NCBI GenBank assembly: GCA_029973955.1
Contig: JARKQJ010000173.1
Span: forward strand, 32,479 to 96,478
Origin: Paludibaculum sp.
GTDB lineage: Bacteria; Acidobacteriota; Terriglobia; Bryobacterales; Bryobacteraceae
Direction: 5' to 3'
DNA length: 64,000 bases
A program made the translations under genes and the position numbers. The first letter of the stretch is position 1. Each line of letters opens with the position of its first letter. Below, in pieces: positions 25,647 through 35,203 of the stretch. The notes beneath the pieces were generated by a model. It was not told the DNA's origin, searched no databases, and worked only from the letters and a program-made list of their open reading frames with translations.

Positions 25647-28600
25647 ATGTTTCGCACGAGATTCCAGGTTCCACTCCTCCTGCTGATTACCGTGCTGCTG
25701 GCGGGCGTAGCAACCGGGCAGACGGTGACCGGCGTAATTACCGGCACGGTGCAGGATTCCAGCGGCGCGGCAGTGGCCGGGGCGAAGGTCCTGCTGAAGA
25801 ACGACCGCACCGGCGACATGCGGGCGCAGACGAGCACGGCGACGGGAGATTTCGTCATCGCGGGCGTCGCGCCGGGCGTGTACAGCATTGTGGTTGAATC
25901 GAGCGGGTTCAAGAAGGTAGAGAAGACGGGGCTGATGGTGACGGCGGCGGAGAGGCTGGTGGCGGGCCAGTTTGTGCTGGAGGTGGGGAATGTCTCCGAG
26001 TCGATCACGGTGAGCGGCGAGGGCACGCCGGTGCAGACGATGAGCCAGGAGCGGTCGTCGGTGCTGACGAACGACCAGATGAACGCGCTGATGTCGCGGG
26101 GCCGCGACTTCATCGCGCTGTTGCGGGTGCTGCCTGGGGTGACGCCGAACGCGGATCCGGCATCGATCGGGCGGACGGGCTTCCCGAACATCCAGGGCAC
26201 GCGCATGACGTATTCGACGATCAGCATGGACGGATCGTCGGTGAACGATCTTGGCAGCATGCAGGCGATGGGCGCGCCGACGAACATGGACGCGATCGGC
26301 GAAGTGAAAGTGCTGTTGTCGAACTACCAGGCGGAGTATGGGCGGACGGGCGGCGGCGTGATCAATGCCGTGACGAAGTCCGGCACGTCGGAGTATCACG
26401 GCACGGGCTACTACTACAAGCGGCACGAGCAGTTCAACGCGAACACTTTCTTCAACAACCTGAACAAGGTGGCGAAGCCGCGCTACCGGTACAACACGTG
26501 GGGCGGCACGATCGGCGGTCCGATTCCAGCGGGCAACTGGAACCGGGACAAGAACAAGCTGTTCTTCTTCTACTCCCAGGAGTATCTGCCGACGGCGACG
26601 CCGGGCAGCCTGCAGAAGGTGACGATGCCGACGGATCTGGAGATCAACGGCGACTATTCGCAGACGCTGGACACGGGCAACAAGCTGGTGGTGATCAACG
26701 ATCCGAACAACAACAAGACGCCGTTCGCGGGGAACAAGATTCCCTCGAACCGGATCGATAAGAACGGGCAGGTGATTCTGAACGCGTTTCCGACGCCCAA
26801 CTTCACGGACCGGACGATTTCGGGCGGCAACTACAACTACACGTACCAGGAAGTGATTCAGAGCAAGCAGAACAACATTGTCTTCCGTGTGGACGCGAAC
26901 CCGACGGACAAGATCCGGATGTATTTCCGCGGCGCCGTTTACCGCCAGCCGCAGGACGGCAGCGCGGTGGCGGGCGGCATGGCGCAGTGGGGCATGATGC
27001 CGAGCGAGTTCAAGTACACGTCGGACAACGGGGTGTTCAACATCGTGCAGACACTGACGCCGACGATTGTGAACGAGACCTCGGTGTCCGGGCACCACAT
27101 CGTGCAGCGGACGTTTCCGCTGGACGACTCCTACGTGCAGAATCTGAGCCGCACGAAGCTGGGCTACACGCTGCCGCAACTCTATCCGGGGCTGAATCCG
27201 CTGGACATGATTCCGCTGGCGTCGTTTGGCGGCGTGCCGGGCGGCGCGTCGTTTTCGAGCGACGCGCGTTATCCGTTGAAGAGCGCGGACAACATCATCG
27301 GCGTGACGGACAACATCACGAAGATGTACAAGAGCCACATCTTCAAAGCCGGTATCTTCTTTGAGCGGGTGCGGTACAACGGCGCGGCGCAGGGCCAGAA
27401 CTTCGGCACGTTCAACTTCCAGCGGGACGCGAGCAATCCGCTGGATTCCAACTATGCCTATTCGAACGCGCTGCTGGGCAATTTCTACTCCTACCAGGAG
27501 AGCAACAGCCGGATCGCGCCGACGGGCCGGGCGACGACGTTCGAGTGGTTTGTGCAGGACAACTGGAAGGTGAATAAGCACCTGACGCTGGACATCGGAT
27601 TCCGGTTCTCGTCCTATCAGCCGTACGGGCAGAAGAACGGGGTAGCGGCGGGGATCGTGCCGAGCCTGTACTCGCGGGCCGCCGCTCCGCGGCTGTACTA
27701 TCCGGCGATGAACAACGGCGCGCGGGTGGCGTTCGATCCGGTGACCGGCGCGTACAAGCCGGCGCTGTATATCGGCGCGTTCGTGCCCGGCAGCGGCAAC
27801 ACGGCCAACGGTATGGTGTTGGACGACGGCAACACGCTGCCGAAGGGCCTGATGGAGCACCAGATCATGCGGCCGGCTCCGCGCATCGGATTCGCCTACG
27901 ATCCTTTTGGGGATGGCAAGACGGCGGTGCGCGGCGGCTTCGGCATGGTGTTCAACACGCGAGAGCGGGTGCTGCTGCTGGACCTGATTTCGAATCCGCC
28001 GGTGCAGTACACGCCGAACATCTACTACTCGAGCATGAGCACGCTGGCGCAGAGCGGCGGGACGCTGTTCCCGTCCAGCAGCGCCGGGCTGGCGCAGGAA
28101 GGCAACAAGGGCGCCATCATGAACATGAGCCTGGGCGTGCAGCGCGACATCGGGTTCAAGACGGTGGTGGACGTGGCTTACGTGGGTACGATGGGCCGCC
28201 ACCTGTTCCAGTCGAGGAACCTGAACACGCTGCCGATGGGCACGCGCTTTCTGGCGAGCAGCCAGGATCCGACCAAGCCGGGCTCGCCGCTGCCGGACAG
28301 CTACCTGGTCCCCTACAGCGGCTACACGTCGCTGACTCTCGAAGAGTACGGGAGCAGTTCCAACTACCATTCGCTGCAGGTGCAGGCCAACCGCCGCTTC
28401 TCGAAGGGGCTGCTGTTCGGCGCGAACTGGACGTATGCGAAGTCTCTCGACTACGCTTCCAACGACTGGGGCGGCGTCAGCCAGTACACCAACCGGCGGG
28501 TGTGGAACTACGGCCCGTCGGACTTCGACCGGCGCCAGGTGGTGAACATCAACTGGGTGTACGACATTCCAGCCGCCACGAAGCTCTACGACAACAAGGT

Positions 28601-29090
28601 GATCAAGTACGTGCTGAACGACTGGCAGTTTGCCGGGGTGGCGTCGTTCGGCACCGGCTCGCCGGCCACGCCGAGCTTTTCCACGGTGGATGCCGTGGAC
28701 CAGACGGGCGGCGGCGACGGCATCCGCATGATCATGAACGGCAATCCGAACATGGCCGGCGGGGACCGCACCTTCGCCAAGTGGTTCAACACGGGGGTGT
28801 TCGCCCGTCCGGCGAACAACACCATCGGCAACATGCAGCGCAACGGGCTGTACAAGCCCGGCACAGAGGTGTTCGACTTCACCTTCCTGAAGATGATTCC
28901 GGTGCACGAGAGGGTGAAGCTGCAACTGCGGTGGGAGATGTACAACGCGTTCAATCACACGCAGTTCTCGAACTTCAACAACGCAGCGCGGTTCGACGTA
29001 TTGGGCAACCAGGTGAACACGACCTTCGGCCAGCTCAACTCGACCGGAGCGGCGCGCGTCTGCCAGGGTTCGATCCGGATTCTGTTCTAA
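25647..29090 (+). CDS. Oar-like TonB-dependent receptor with carboxypeptidase-regulatory domain
   Basis: 1147 aa with a signal peptide (RFQVPLLLLITVLLAGVATG). Residues ~24-110 are a carboxypeptidase-D regulatory-like beta sandwich (VTGVITGTVQDSSGAAVAGA; FVIAGVAPGVYSIVVESSGF). The plug follows, with GRDFIALLRVLPGV, MDGSSVNDLG and NYQAEYGRTGGGVINAVTKS. The remainder is a large outer-membrane barrel that ends SIRILF with a C-terminal aromatic residue, the usual assembly signal. No SusD partner is present. In Acidobacteriota these proteins are thought to import oligosaccharides or other large ligands. Neighbours suggest a plant-glycan role. Confidence 0.9.
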   Translation: MFRTRFQVPLLLLITVLLAGVATGQTVTGVITGTVQDSSGAAVAGAKVLLKNDRTGDMRAQTSTATGDFVIAGVAPGVYSIVVESSGFKKVEKTGLMVTAAERLVAGQFVLEVGNVSESITVSGEGTPVQTMSQERSSVLTNDQMNALMSRGRDFIALLRVLPGVTPNADPASIGRTGFPNIQGTRMTYSTISMDGSSVNDLGSMQAMGAPTNMDAIGEVKVLLSNYQAEYGRTGGGVINAVTKSGTSEYHGTGYYYKRHEQFNANTFFNNLNKVAKPRYRYNTWGGTIGGPIPAGNWNRDKNKLFFFYSQEYLPTATPGSLQKVTMPTDLEINGDYSQTLDTGNKLVVINDPNNNKTPFAGNKIPSNRIDKNGQVILNAFPTPNFTDRTISGGNYNYTYQEVIQSKQNNIVFRVDANPTDKIRMYFRGAVYRQPQDGSAVAGGMAQWGMMPSEFKYTSDNGVFNIVQTLTPTIVNETSVSGHHIVQRTFPLDDSYVQNLSRTKLGYTLPQLYPGLNPLDMIPLASFGGVPGGASFSSDARYPLKSADNIIGVTDNITKMYKSHIFKAGIFFERVRYNGAAQGQNFGTFNFQRDASNPLDSNYAYSNALLGNFYSYQESNSRIAPTGRATTFEWFVQDNWKVNKHLTLDIGFRFSSYQPYGQKNGVAAGIVPSLYSRAAAPRLYYPAMNNGARVAFDPVTGAYKPALYIGAFVPGSGNTANGMVLDDGNTLPKGLMEHQIMRPAPRIGFAYDPFGDGKTAVRGGFGMVFNTRERVLLLDLISNPPVQYTPNIYYSSMSTLAQSGGTLFPSSSAGLAQEGNKGAIMNMSLGVQRDIGFKTVVDVAYVGTMGRHLFQSRNLNTLPMGTRFLASSQDPTKPGSPLPDSYLVPYSGYTSLTLEEYGSSSNYHSLQVQANRRFSKGLLFGANWTYAKSLDYASNDWGGVSQYTNRRVWNYGPSDFDRRQVVNINWVYDIPAATKLYDNKVIKYVLNDWQFAGVASFGTGSPATPSFSTVDAVDQTGGGDGIRMIMNGNPNMAGGDRTFAKWFNTGVFARPANNTIGNMQRNGLYKPGTEVFDFTFLKMIPVHERVKLQLRWEMYNAFNHTQFSNFNNAARFDVLGNQVNTTFGQLNSTGAARVCQGSIRILF

Positions 29091-29106
29091 CCGTCTGTCA
29101 ATTGCG

Positions 29107-29143
29107 AAGGGGCGTCCCGCGGATGCGGGGCGCCCCTTTTTTT
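29107..29143 (+). terminator. strong intrinsic terminator after receptor 1
   Basis: A ~14-bp GC-rich stem (GGGGCGTCCCGC pairing with GCGGGGCGCCCC, one G-T pair) around GGAT, followed by seven T residues (29137-29143). It ends transcription of the receptor and separates it from the convergent GH106 gene. Confidence 0.92.
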
Positions 29144-29147
29144 GGTG

Positions 29148-32100
29148 TCAGAAGATATGCGGCACAGCGCAGAGGAGGCGCACTGGGCCGAGGAGACCGC
29201 TTTCGACGAGCGGCTCGTCCTTGGCGTAGAAGTGCCAGGTGGCGAAGGTGGTGCGGCCGCCGGGGGGCTTGGGTTGGCCGGCGAGGTACCACTCGGGGAC
29301 TTTGAGGATGCCGTGCTCGGGGCCGGAGGAGTATTCGTTTTCGGGTGGGAGCTGCTCGTCGCCGATGAGGCGGTTGGTCCAGAGATTGGCGACGCGGACC
29401 TCGATGTGGTTGGAGCCGGGGTGGAGGGCGGTGGTGACGTCGAGCCAGTAGGGCTCCTTCCAGACGATGCCCTGGGAGCGGCCGTTGACGAGCACTTCGG
29501 CGGTGACTTCGACGCGGCCGAGGTCGAGGAAGAGGCGCCGGCCCGGGCGCAGCAGCGCGGCTGGGATGGCGGCGGTGGCGGAGTATGCGGCAGTGCCGGA
29601 GAAGTATTTCACGCCCTCATCGGGGTGGCGGTGAAGGGAGATGAGTTCCGGCAGGGTGATGGAAGCGGGCGCGCCGCGGCCCGTGGGGAAGGCGACGGTC
29701 CAGGTGCCCTTGAGGGGCAGAGGCGCGGGGACGGTGATGGTGTATGGGCGGGCGCCGGCGAGCTGGTATCGGCCGGATTGAAAGAGGAGGGCTTCGGTGC
29801 GGCCGTCGGGGCGGCGCCAGAATTCGGCCGGGGGGATGTGATCGGGGGCGGGCACGGGGCCGGCGGCGAGGGAGGCGATTTCGCTGTCGGAGAGGGGGCG
29901 GGGGATGAGTTCAGGCTGCGTCTGATTGCCTTCGTGGTAATAGGCAAGGCCGTTGGAGGGGAGCGAAGGACGGCCGGAGATGCGCATGAGGTTGTCGAGG
30001 GCAGGGAAGTGGAAGACGGTGTCCTGCGCGGGCGGCGGGTTGCCGATGCCGGGGTGGATGGCGAGTCCGGAGGCGAGGCCCTGTTTGACGAACTTGCCGT
30101 TGACGTAGAGGCGCGGGGTTCCGTTCCGGTAGTTGACGGCGAAGTGGGACCAGCCGGCGATGGGGAGGTTGGCGACGAGGACGGCGGGGGCGGATTGGCT
30201 GGAGCGTTCGATGACATAGACGCCGTTGCGTCCGACGGCGAGTCCGGCGGAGGCATGGCCGGACCCGAACAGAGTGTCGCCCTCGGCGGCGGGGATGACG
30301 TAGAACTTGCCGGTTTCGTCGATGCGGCCGGCGGTGGATTCGCGGGGCATGAGACGGAGGCTGGTATCGGGCTTGGCCCAGACGGACATGGTGAAGTCGT
30401 TGGTGGTTGCGGGGGGCTGGACGCGCGGAAAGGGTGCGGATTGGAGGACTGGGCGGCCGTCTTTGGAGATGGCAGCGGGGGCGGCGGAGGCCGCTTCGCG
30501 GAAGACGACGAAGACCGATTCCGAAGGTCCGAGGCGGAGCGCGACGCGGGTGCGGCCGCCGGAAGATTCGTAGACGGCGGCGCGGCGGATGCCGCCGGTT
30601 TCGGCGTTCCAGAGTTCGGGCTGCTTGGCGGAGACGCGGAAAGAGCAGACGAAGTCGCCGGCGCGGCGCTGGCGATTGGCGACGAAGTAGATGTCGGCGG
30701 CGCCGAGGCGGCGGTGCACCCAAGAAATGGCGGCGTCGGGTTGGCGGGCGGTGAATTCGAAATCGGGCGGGAGAGGCGGCGTGGTTTGGGTCTGATGGAG
30801 TCCGGAGGCGGCGATGGCGGCGGAGATGGTTTTGATCTCCTGGCCGGCATCGGGGTAGCCGCGGAGGGAGAGCGAGAAGGTGGGGAGCGGACCGGCGAGG
30901 CGGACGCCCTGGCGGACGAACTCACCGAGCCGGCGCATGAGTTCGGGGGTGGCGCCCTGGAGGCCCGGGGGCAGGACGAGGAGGGAGTAGCTGGAGCCGT
31001 CCTGGATGTGAATGCGGCCATTGCGGGCGGTGGTGCGGGTGAGGAGGACTTCGGCGTTGATGAGGTCGTAGTTGTAGCCGGCGGGGGCGGTAGGGATCTC
31101 GAAGTTTTCGGCGCCGGGCGGGCGTTCGCCGGTGAAGAAGAGGATGTCGGCGACGGGCGTGCCCTGGCGGAGGAGGTACTGGCAGCGGGTGAGGTAGGCG
31201 GTCCAGGCGGAGGCGTGGTCGAACCAGGTGTTGGTGCGATCGATGTGGAAGCCCCAGGGGCCCATGGTCATGCCCGGGACGGCGGAGGGGTGGGGCTGGT
31301 GGGCGTAACGGTGGAAGACGAATTCGTTGACGCCGTAGGAGAACATGAGGTCGCCGAGGGCCTTCAAAGAGTAGGGGTACTCAAGCCAGCGGGCGGTCTC
31401 TTCCTCGCCGGTGAAGGCCTCGGCGGCGACGACGGACTTGCCGTAGACATGGGCGGCGGAGGCAACCATGCGGACGGAGCGGTTGGGGGTCCAGGGGGTG
31501 CGTTCCCAGAACTCGGTGCAGGGGACGTCGGGCGAGGCGCTGGCCTGCATCTCGTCGAAGACGCCCTGGCCGTAGCCTTCGACGTAATAGGCGAGGCCGT
31601 GCCGGCGGCAGAGTTCGCCCATGCGCTTGTAGTAGCGGTCGATCATGGTGTCGGCGAGGGCGCGGCGGAGGTCGAAGAGGAAGCGCTCAGAGACGGCACG
31701 GTCTCCGACGATGCGGCCGGTCATGGCGGGGAGGTAGGGCGTGATGGCGTAGCCGGCGCGGTGGCGGAACTCGGCGGGGAAGGCGGCGGTCCAGTTCTGA
31801 AGGCCGGTTTCGTAGCTGTCGATGGTGACGGTGCGAAGGCCGGGGGCGGTGGCGAGCACCTTCTCGACGACGCTTTGGAAGTGAAAGCCGGTGGCCTCGG
31901 CGCTGAGCTTGTCGGATTCGAGGCCGCGGCCGGCGTCGGAGGCGGCGACATTGAGCTGGCCGGTGGGGATGTGGCCGAAACGGAGGATGGTCCAGGCGCC
32001 GGCGGGGGCTTGCCACTGCAGGCGGCCCTGGGGGGTGAGGTGTTGGGTGAGATCGAGGACGGAGAGAGGATCGATGGAGGTGTCGCCGGGTTGCGAGGCA

Positions 32101-33008
32101 GGGATGTCGATCTGGCGGCCGACGCGGTAAGCGAAGCCGGCCTTGTAGTGCCAGTCATCGAGGCGCGCGGTGTGGTGGAGGACGACGCCGGCGAACTGGC
32201 CGGCCCCGCCGCCGCTGGCCCGGAAGAAGCGCGCGGTGACGGGCGCGAAGTTGCGGCAGCCGGGAGGCTGGATGCCGTGCTTGCCGGCGTTGGGGATGGT
32301 GGCGACGGGGCTCCAGGTTTGGCCGTCGTTGGAGGATTCGAGAGCGACGTTCGAGAAGCGGCCGTTGAAAGAGGGGAAGGCGGTGGCGGAGCGGGCTTCG
32401 AAGGGCTCGTGGAACTCGATGGTGAGGGAGTTCTGCGCGCGCGTGGTGTTACGGATGAGGTTGGAGTAAGGCTGCGTTTCGCCGGGCGCGGCGGGGAAGG
32501 CGACAACGAGGGCGTCGCGATAGAAGTTGAGGTTGGAGGGCGGCTGGGGGAGGGCGACGTCGATGGCGCCCGGTCCGGAGACGGTGGTTTCGGACCAGAC
32601 GAGCTGCTGCATGGCGCGCTCCGGGGTGATCCAGGGGCCGCCGCTGGAGGACCAGCCGGGGGCGTTGTGCATGCCGACCTCGACGCCGAGGCGGGCGCCT
32701 TCGGCGGTGGCATGGCCGATGAGGTCGAGCCATTCCGGGGAAAGGAAACCGGCGGGGCCTTTGGGGAGGTAGTTGCTGCCGTCGAAGATCATGGCGCCGC
32801 CGATGCCGGCGCGGCGCATGGCTTCGAGGTCGAGGGTGATGCCCTGGCGTGAGACGTGGCCGTTCATCCACAGCCAGAAGCAGCGCGGTCGGGCGGTGAG
32901 GGGCGGCTGTTGGAAGGCGGCTTCGAGCTCCGCGAGGGAGGGCGCGGGGGTCTGTCCGGCGGTGGCCGCGGCGAAGGTGACGGCGCCGAAGAGTTCGCGG
33001 CGGGTCAG
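29148..33008 (-). CDS. GH106 alpha-L-rhamnosidase-like with LamG-type insert
   Basis: About 1286 aa. GH106 marks: FWLWMNGHVSRQGITLDLEA, AGIGGAMIFDGSNYLP, FLSPEWLDLIGHATAEGARL and GWSSSGGPWITPERAMQQLV. A concanavalin-like (LamG) segment at ~865-1045 (FTMSVWAKP; GWSHFAVNYRNGTPRLYVNG) is inserted before a C-terminal jelly roll (YWLDVTTALHPGSNHIEVRV). GH106 removes alpha-L-rhamnose, including from rhamnogalacturonan-II. The start is unusual: the only suitable initiator is CTG at 33008, six bases after AGAGGA and giving a TRRELFGAVTF leader; the ATG at 33080 lies inside the upstream gene without a ribosome site. It is the last gene of the operon from 40159, 11 bp after the GH5-like gene. Confidence 0.85.
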   Translation of the reverse strand: MTRRELFGAVTFAAATAGQTPAPSLAELEAAFQQPPLTARPRCFWLWMNGHVSRQGITLDLEAMRRAGIGGAMIFDGSNYLPKGPAGFLSPEWLDLIGHATAEGARLGVEVGMHNAPGWSSSGGPWITPERAMQQLVWSETTVSGPGAIDVALPQPPSNLNFYRDALVVAFPAAPGETQPYSNLIRNTTRAQNSLTIEFHEPFEARSATAFPSFNGRFSNVALESSNDGQTWSPVATIPNAGKHGIQPPGCRNFAPVTARFFRASGGGAGQFAGVVLHHTARLDDWHYKAGFAYRVGRQIDIPASQPGDTSIDPLSVLDLTQHLTPQGRLQWQAPAGAWTILRFGHIPTGQLNVAASDAGRGLESDKLSAEATGFHFQSVVEKVLATAPGLRTVTIDSYETGLQNWTAAFPAEFRHRAGYAITPYLPAMTGRIVGDRAVSERFLFDLRRALADTMIDRYYKRMGELCRRHGLAYYVEGYGQGVFDEMQASASPDVPCTEFWERTPWTPNRSVRMVASAAHVYGKSVVAAEAFTGEEETARWLEYPYSLKALGDLMFSYGVNEFVFHRYAHQPHPSAVPGMTMGPWGFHIDRTNTWFDHASAWTAYLTRCQYLLRQGTPVADILFFTGERPPGAENFEIPTAPAGYNYDLINAEVLLTRTTARNGRIHIQDGSSYSLLVLPPGLQGATPELMRRLGEFVRQGVRLAGPLPTFSLSLRGYPDAGQEIKTISAAIAASGLHQTQTTPPLPPDFEFTARQPDAAISWVHRRLGAADIYFVANRQRRAGDFVCSFRVSAKQPELWNAETGGIRRAAVYESSGGRTRVALRLGPSESVFVVFREAASAAPAAISKDGRPVLQSAPFPRVQPPATTNDFTMSVWAKPDTSLRLMPRESTAGRIDETGKFYVIPAAEGDTLFGSGHASAGLAVGRNGVYVIERSSQSAPAVLVANLPIAGWSHFAVNYRNGTPRLYVNGKFVKQGLASGLAIHPGIGNPPPAQDTVFHFPALDNLMRISGRPSLPSNGLAYYHEGNQTQPELIPRPLSDSEIASLAAGPVPAPDHIPPAEFWRRPDGRTEALLFQSGRYQLAGARPYTITVPAPLPLKGTWTVAFPTGRGAPASITLPELISLHRHPDEGVKYFSGTAAYSATAAIPAALLRPGRRLFLDLGRVEVTAEVLVNGRSQGIVWKEPYWLDVTTALHPGSNHIEVRVANLWTNRLIGDEQLPPENEYSSGPEHGILKVPEWYLAGQPKPPGGRTTFATWHFYAKDEPLVESGLLGPVRLLCAVPHIF

Positions 33009-33019
33009 GTCTGTTCCTC

Positions 33020-35164
33020 TCAGCGCAGCGGTTCCACCAGGTAAGTGGTGGTGGCGGTCTCTCCGATGGCGAATTCCCATCCTGCTTCGAGCCTCCTTGC
33101 GTTGGTTGGTTGGCCGATCGGCCTGGCGGAGCCGTCGAGGGGCGTGACTCTCATGCCTACCGCGCCCTCGATGTCGTGGAGCATGACCCAGCCGGCGACG
33201 GGCTCGATGAGCGTGGGCGGCTCACCGAGGATCTCCCAGAGCGTGCGGCGCTCATTCCACTTCGCGCCGGTGTTCTGCTCGCGCGCGGTGGTGGTGACCA
33301 GAAGGCGCGCGGAGCGTGGGATGGGTTTGCCGTCGAGGGCGGAGACGGTGATGGTGCAGAAGTCGTTCTTGACGTCGGCGGAGAGATGGCGCGTGCGCTT
33401 GCCGTGGGCGCGGAGGAAGCCGACGAGGGCCTGGGTGCGTTCGGTGTCGATGGAGACGAAGCCGCCCTTTTCGGGCGAAGTGTGCCAGGCGAGTTCCCTG
33501 GTGTCGGTGATGTAGGGGGCCGCGAGGTTGTCGGTGGGCATCGGAGTGGGGACGCAATCGAGGCACCTCACGCGCGAGCCGTGGCGCAGGGGGATGGAGA
33601 GCGGGAAGCCGGGGGTGAAGTAGGGCATCTCGGATTCGGGCAGGCGCATGGTCTCGTTGACCTGTTCGGCGGAGTAGCGGCGCTCGACGGTCCGCGCGGC
33701 GGGCTTGACGTCGCGCAGGAAGAGGAGCGCGCCGACGGGGAGCTGACTGATGCGAACGGGATCCACTGTGATGTCGAAGGGGTCAGCGAGCCAGGCCTTC
33801 CATTCGCCGCGGAGCTTGGGCTCGAAGGTGTAGAAGAAGACGCCGTCCCAATCCTGGAAGGCGCCATAGGAGGCGAGGATGGGGATCATCTCGCTCATAT
33901 ACTCGCTGGGCTGGGGATGATTGACCTCGGTGACGACGTGGGGTTTGCCGGAGAAGGCGGAGCGGGTGAGCTTGACGATGGTGGAGCGGAGCGGGTCGTT
34001 GACCATGGGCAAGTTGCGCGCGCCGAAGATGGCGGGGTGCTGCCAATAGACGTGGGCGTCGACGATGTCCATGAGGGAGGAGGTGGTGCGGAGCAGCGGC
34101 TGGCCGGGGATGAAGTAGGTGTGGTCAGCGGTGGCGGTGATGAGGGATTTCACGCCGAGTGTGTCCTTCAGGTAGGACTTGAATTCGCGGAAGAAGGTGG
34201 CTTCAACGTCGGTGTAGAAAGCTGCCTCGGTGTAGAAGCGCTCCTTGGGGGCGTCGGCGAACTGGTGGCGGCGGAGGCGCTGCACTGGCTCTCCGGGCTG
34301 GCTGCCGCAGAGCTTGCGGAAGCGTTCAAGTTCGGCGGGAGGGAAGCGCTTGGCGAGCCAGGCGTTGTAACGGCCGGAGAGGATCTTCTCGTAGTAGGGA
34401 GGGAAGTCGAGCTGGAGGCGCGGGGCGCTAGGCGTGAGTTCGCCGCGCAGCCAGTTTCTGGACCAGAACTCGAGGACGGAGTTTTCGTTGACGATTTCGA
34501 CGATGGCGATGGCGGGCTCGTTGCGGTATTCGGACTTGGTGTAGGGGTTGAAGTGCGTGAGCAGCATGCGGGCGTACTCGCGCTGGAGTTCGACGAGGCG
34601 CGGGCCGATGTAGGTCATGGCCTTGGCGGGGCCGATGAGTTGCGAGTCCGGCACTTCGTCGCCGGGCTTGTAGGTGCGGCCGACGTTGAGGTTGAGGTCG
34701 GAGTAGATGCCGCGCTGCTTGAGCTGGAAGATGAAGTAGTCGAGGCGGTCGAGCTGATCGGGATCGAAGTGGCGGGTGTCGTTGAGATGGCCATCGATGA
34801 GGCCGCGGGGGATTTGGGTGTTGGTGCGGTCGAGGAAGTGGAAGCGGACACAGTTGATGCCGAGGCGGCCCAATTCGGCGGCCCAGAGGGCGGCGTCGTC
34901 CTTGGGGGGAAGGAGGGAGGAGCCTTTGACCCAACCGGTGATGTTGACGCCCCAGAATTTGATGCGGCCGGCGTTGTGGGCGAGATGGCCGTTGGCGACG
35001 CGGATGAAGCCGTGCTTACCGGCGGGGGCGTCGAGGAGGAAGGAGACGTCGGCGGGCGAGTCCTGGCGCTGGAAGTGGTCGATGACGTAGGGCTTCAGGG
35101 TGAGCTGAGCGGAGGCGGCGAGGGGGAGCAGGAGCAACGGGACGAGGTTGCGGGAGAGGGCCAT
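33020..35164 (-). CDS. GH5-like clan GH-A glycoside hydrolase, exported
   Basis: 714 aa with a signal peptide (LSRNLVPLLLLPLAASAQ). The clan GH-A barrel shows FWGVNITGWVKGSSLLP, LGRLGINCVRFHFLD, the acid/base motif IVEIVNENSV with Glu227, and the nucleophile candidate Glu413 in PHVVTEVNHPQPSEY. After residue ~480 come beta-rich domains. It is cellulase-family-like, but this subgroup (long, with N-E-N instead of N-E-P) has no function I can name. It lies 39 bp downstream of the racemase-family gene and 11 bp upstream of the GH106, so it belongs to the same operon as the RuBisCO-like protein. Confidence 0.78.
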   Translation of the reverse strand: MALSRNLVPLLLLPLAASAQLTLKPYVIDHFQRQDSPADVSFLLDAPAGKHGFIRVANGHLAHNAGRIKFWGVNITGWVKGSSLLPPKDDAALWAAELGRLGINCVRFHFLDRTNTQIPRGLIDGHLNDTRHFDPDQLDRLDYFIFQLKQRGIYSDLNLNVGRTYKPGDEVPDSQLIGPAKAMTYIGPRLVELQREYARMLLTHFNPYTKSEYRNEPAIAIVEIVNENSVLEFWSRNWLRGELTPSAPRLQLDFPPYYEKILSGRYNAWLAKRFPPAELERFRKLCGSQPGEPVQRLRRHQFADAPKERFYTEAAFYTDVEATFFREFKSYLKDTLGVKSLITATADHTYFIPGQPLLRTTSSLMDIVDAHVYWQHPAIFGARNLPMVNDPLRSTIVKLTRSAFSGKPHVVTEVNHPQPSEYMSEMIPILASYGAFQDWDGVFFYTFEPKLRGEWKAWLADPFDITVDPVRISQLPVGALLFLRDVKPAARTVERRYSAEQVNETMRLPESEMPYFTPGFPLSIPLRHGSRVRCLDCVPTPMPTDNLAAPYITDTRELAWHTSPEKGGFVSIDTERTQALVGFLRAHGKRTRHLSADVKNDFCTITVSALDGKPIPRSARLLVTTTAREQNTGAKWNERRTLWEILGEPPTLIEPVAGWVMLHDIEGAVGMRVTPLDGSARPIGQPTNARRLEAGWEFAIGETATTTYLVEPLR

Positions 35165-35203
35165 GGGGAGACTCCTGGGGCCGGGGATCGAGCGGATTCA
35201 GGA

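Noticed and set aside
25602..28958. An 1118-codon minus-strand frame opposite receptor 1
   Set aside because: It is Arg/His-rich antisense text without motifs. The plus strand has signal peptide, plug and barrel features, a promoter and a terminator.
29142..32852. A 1236-codon plus-strand open frame opposite GH106
   Set aside because: It is rich in Gly, Ala, Glu and Val with no recognisable motifs, and lies antisense to a gene with clear GH106 motifs. It is a GC-bias shadow.
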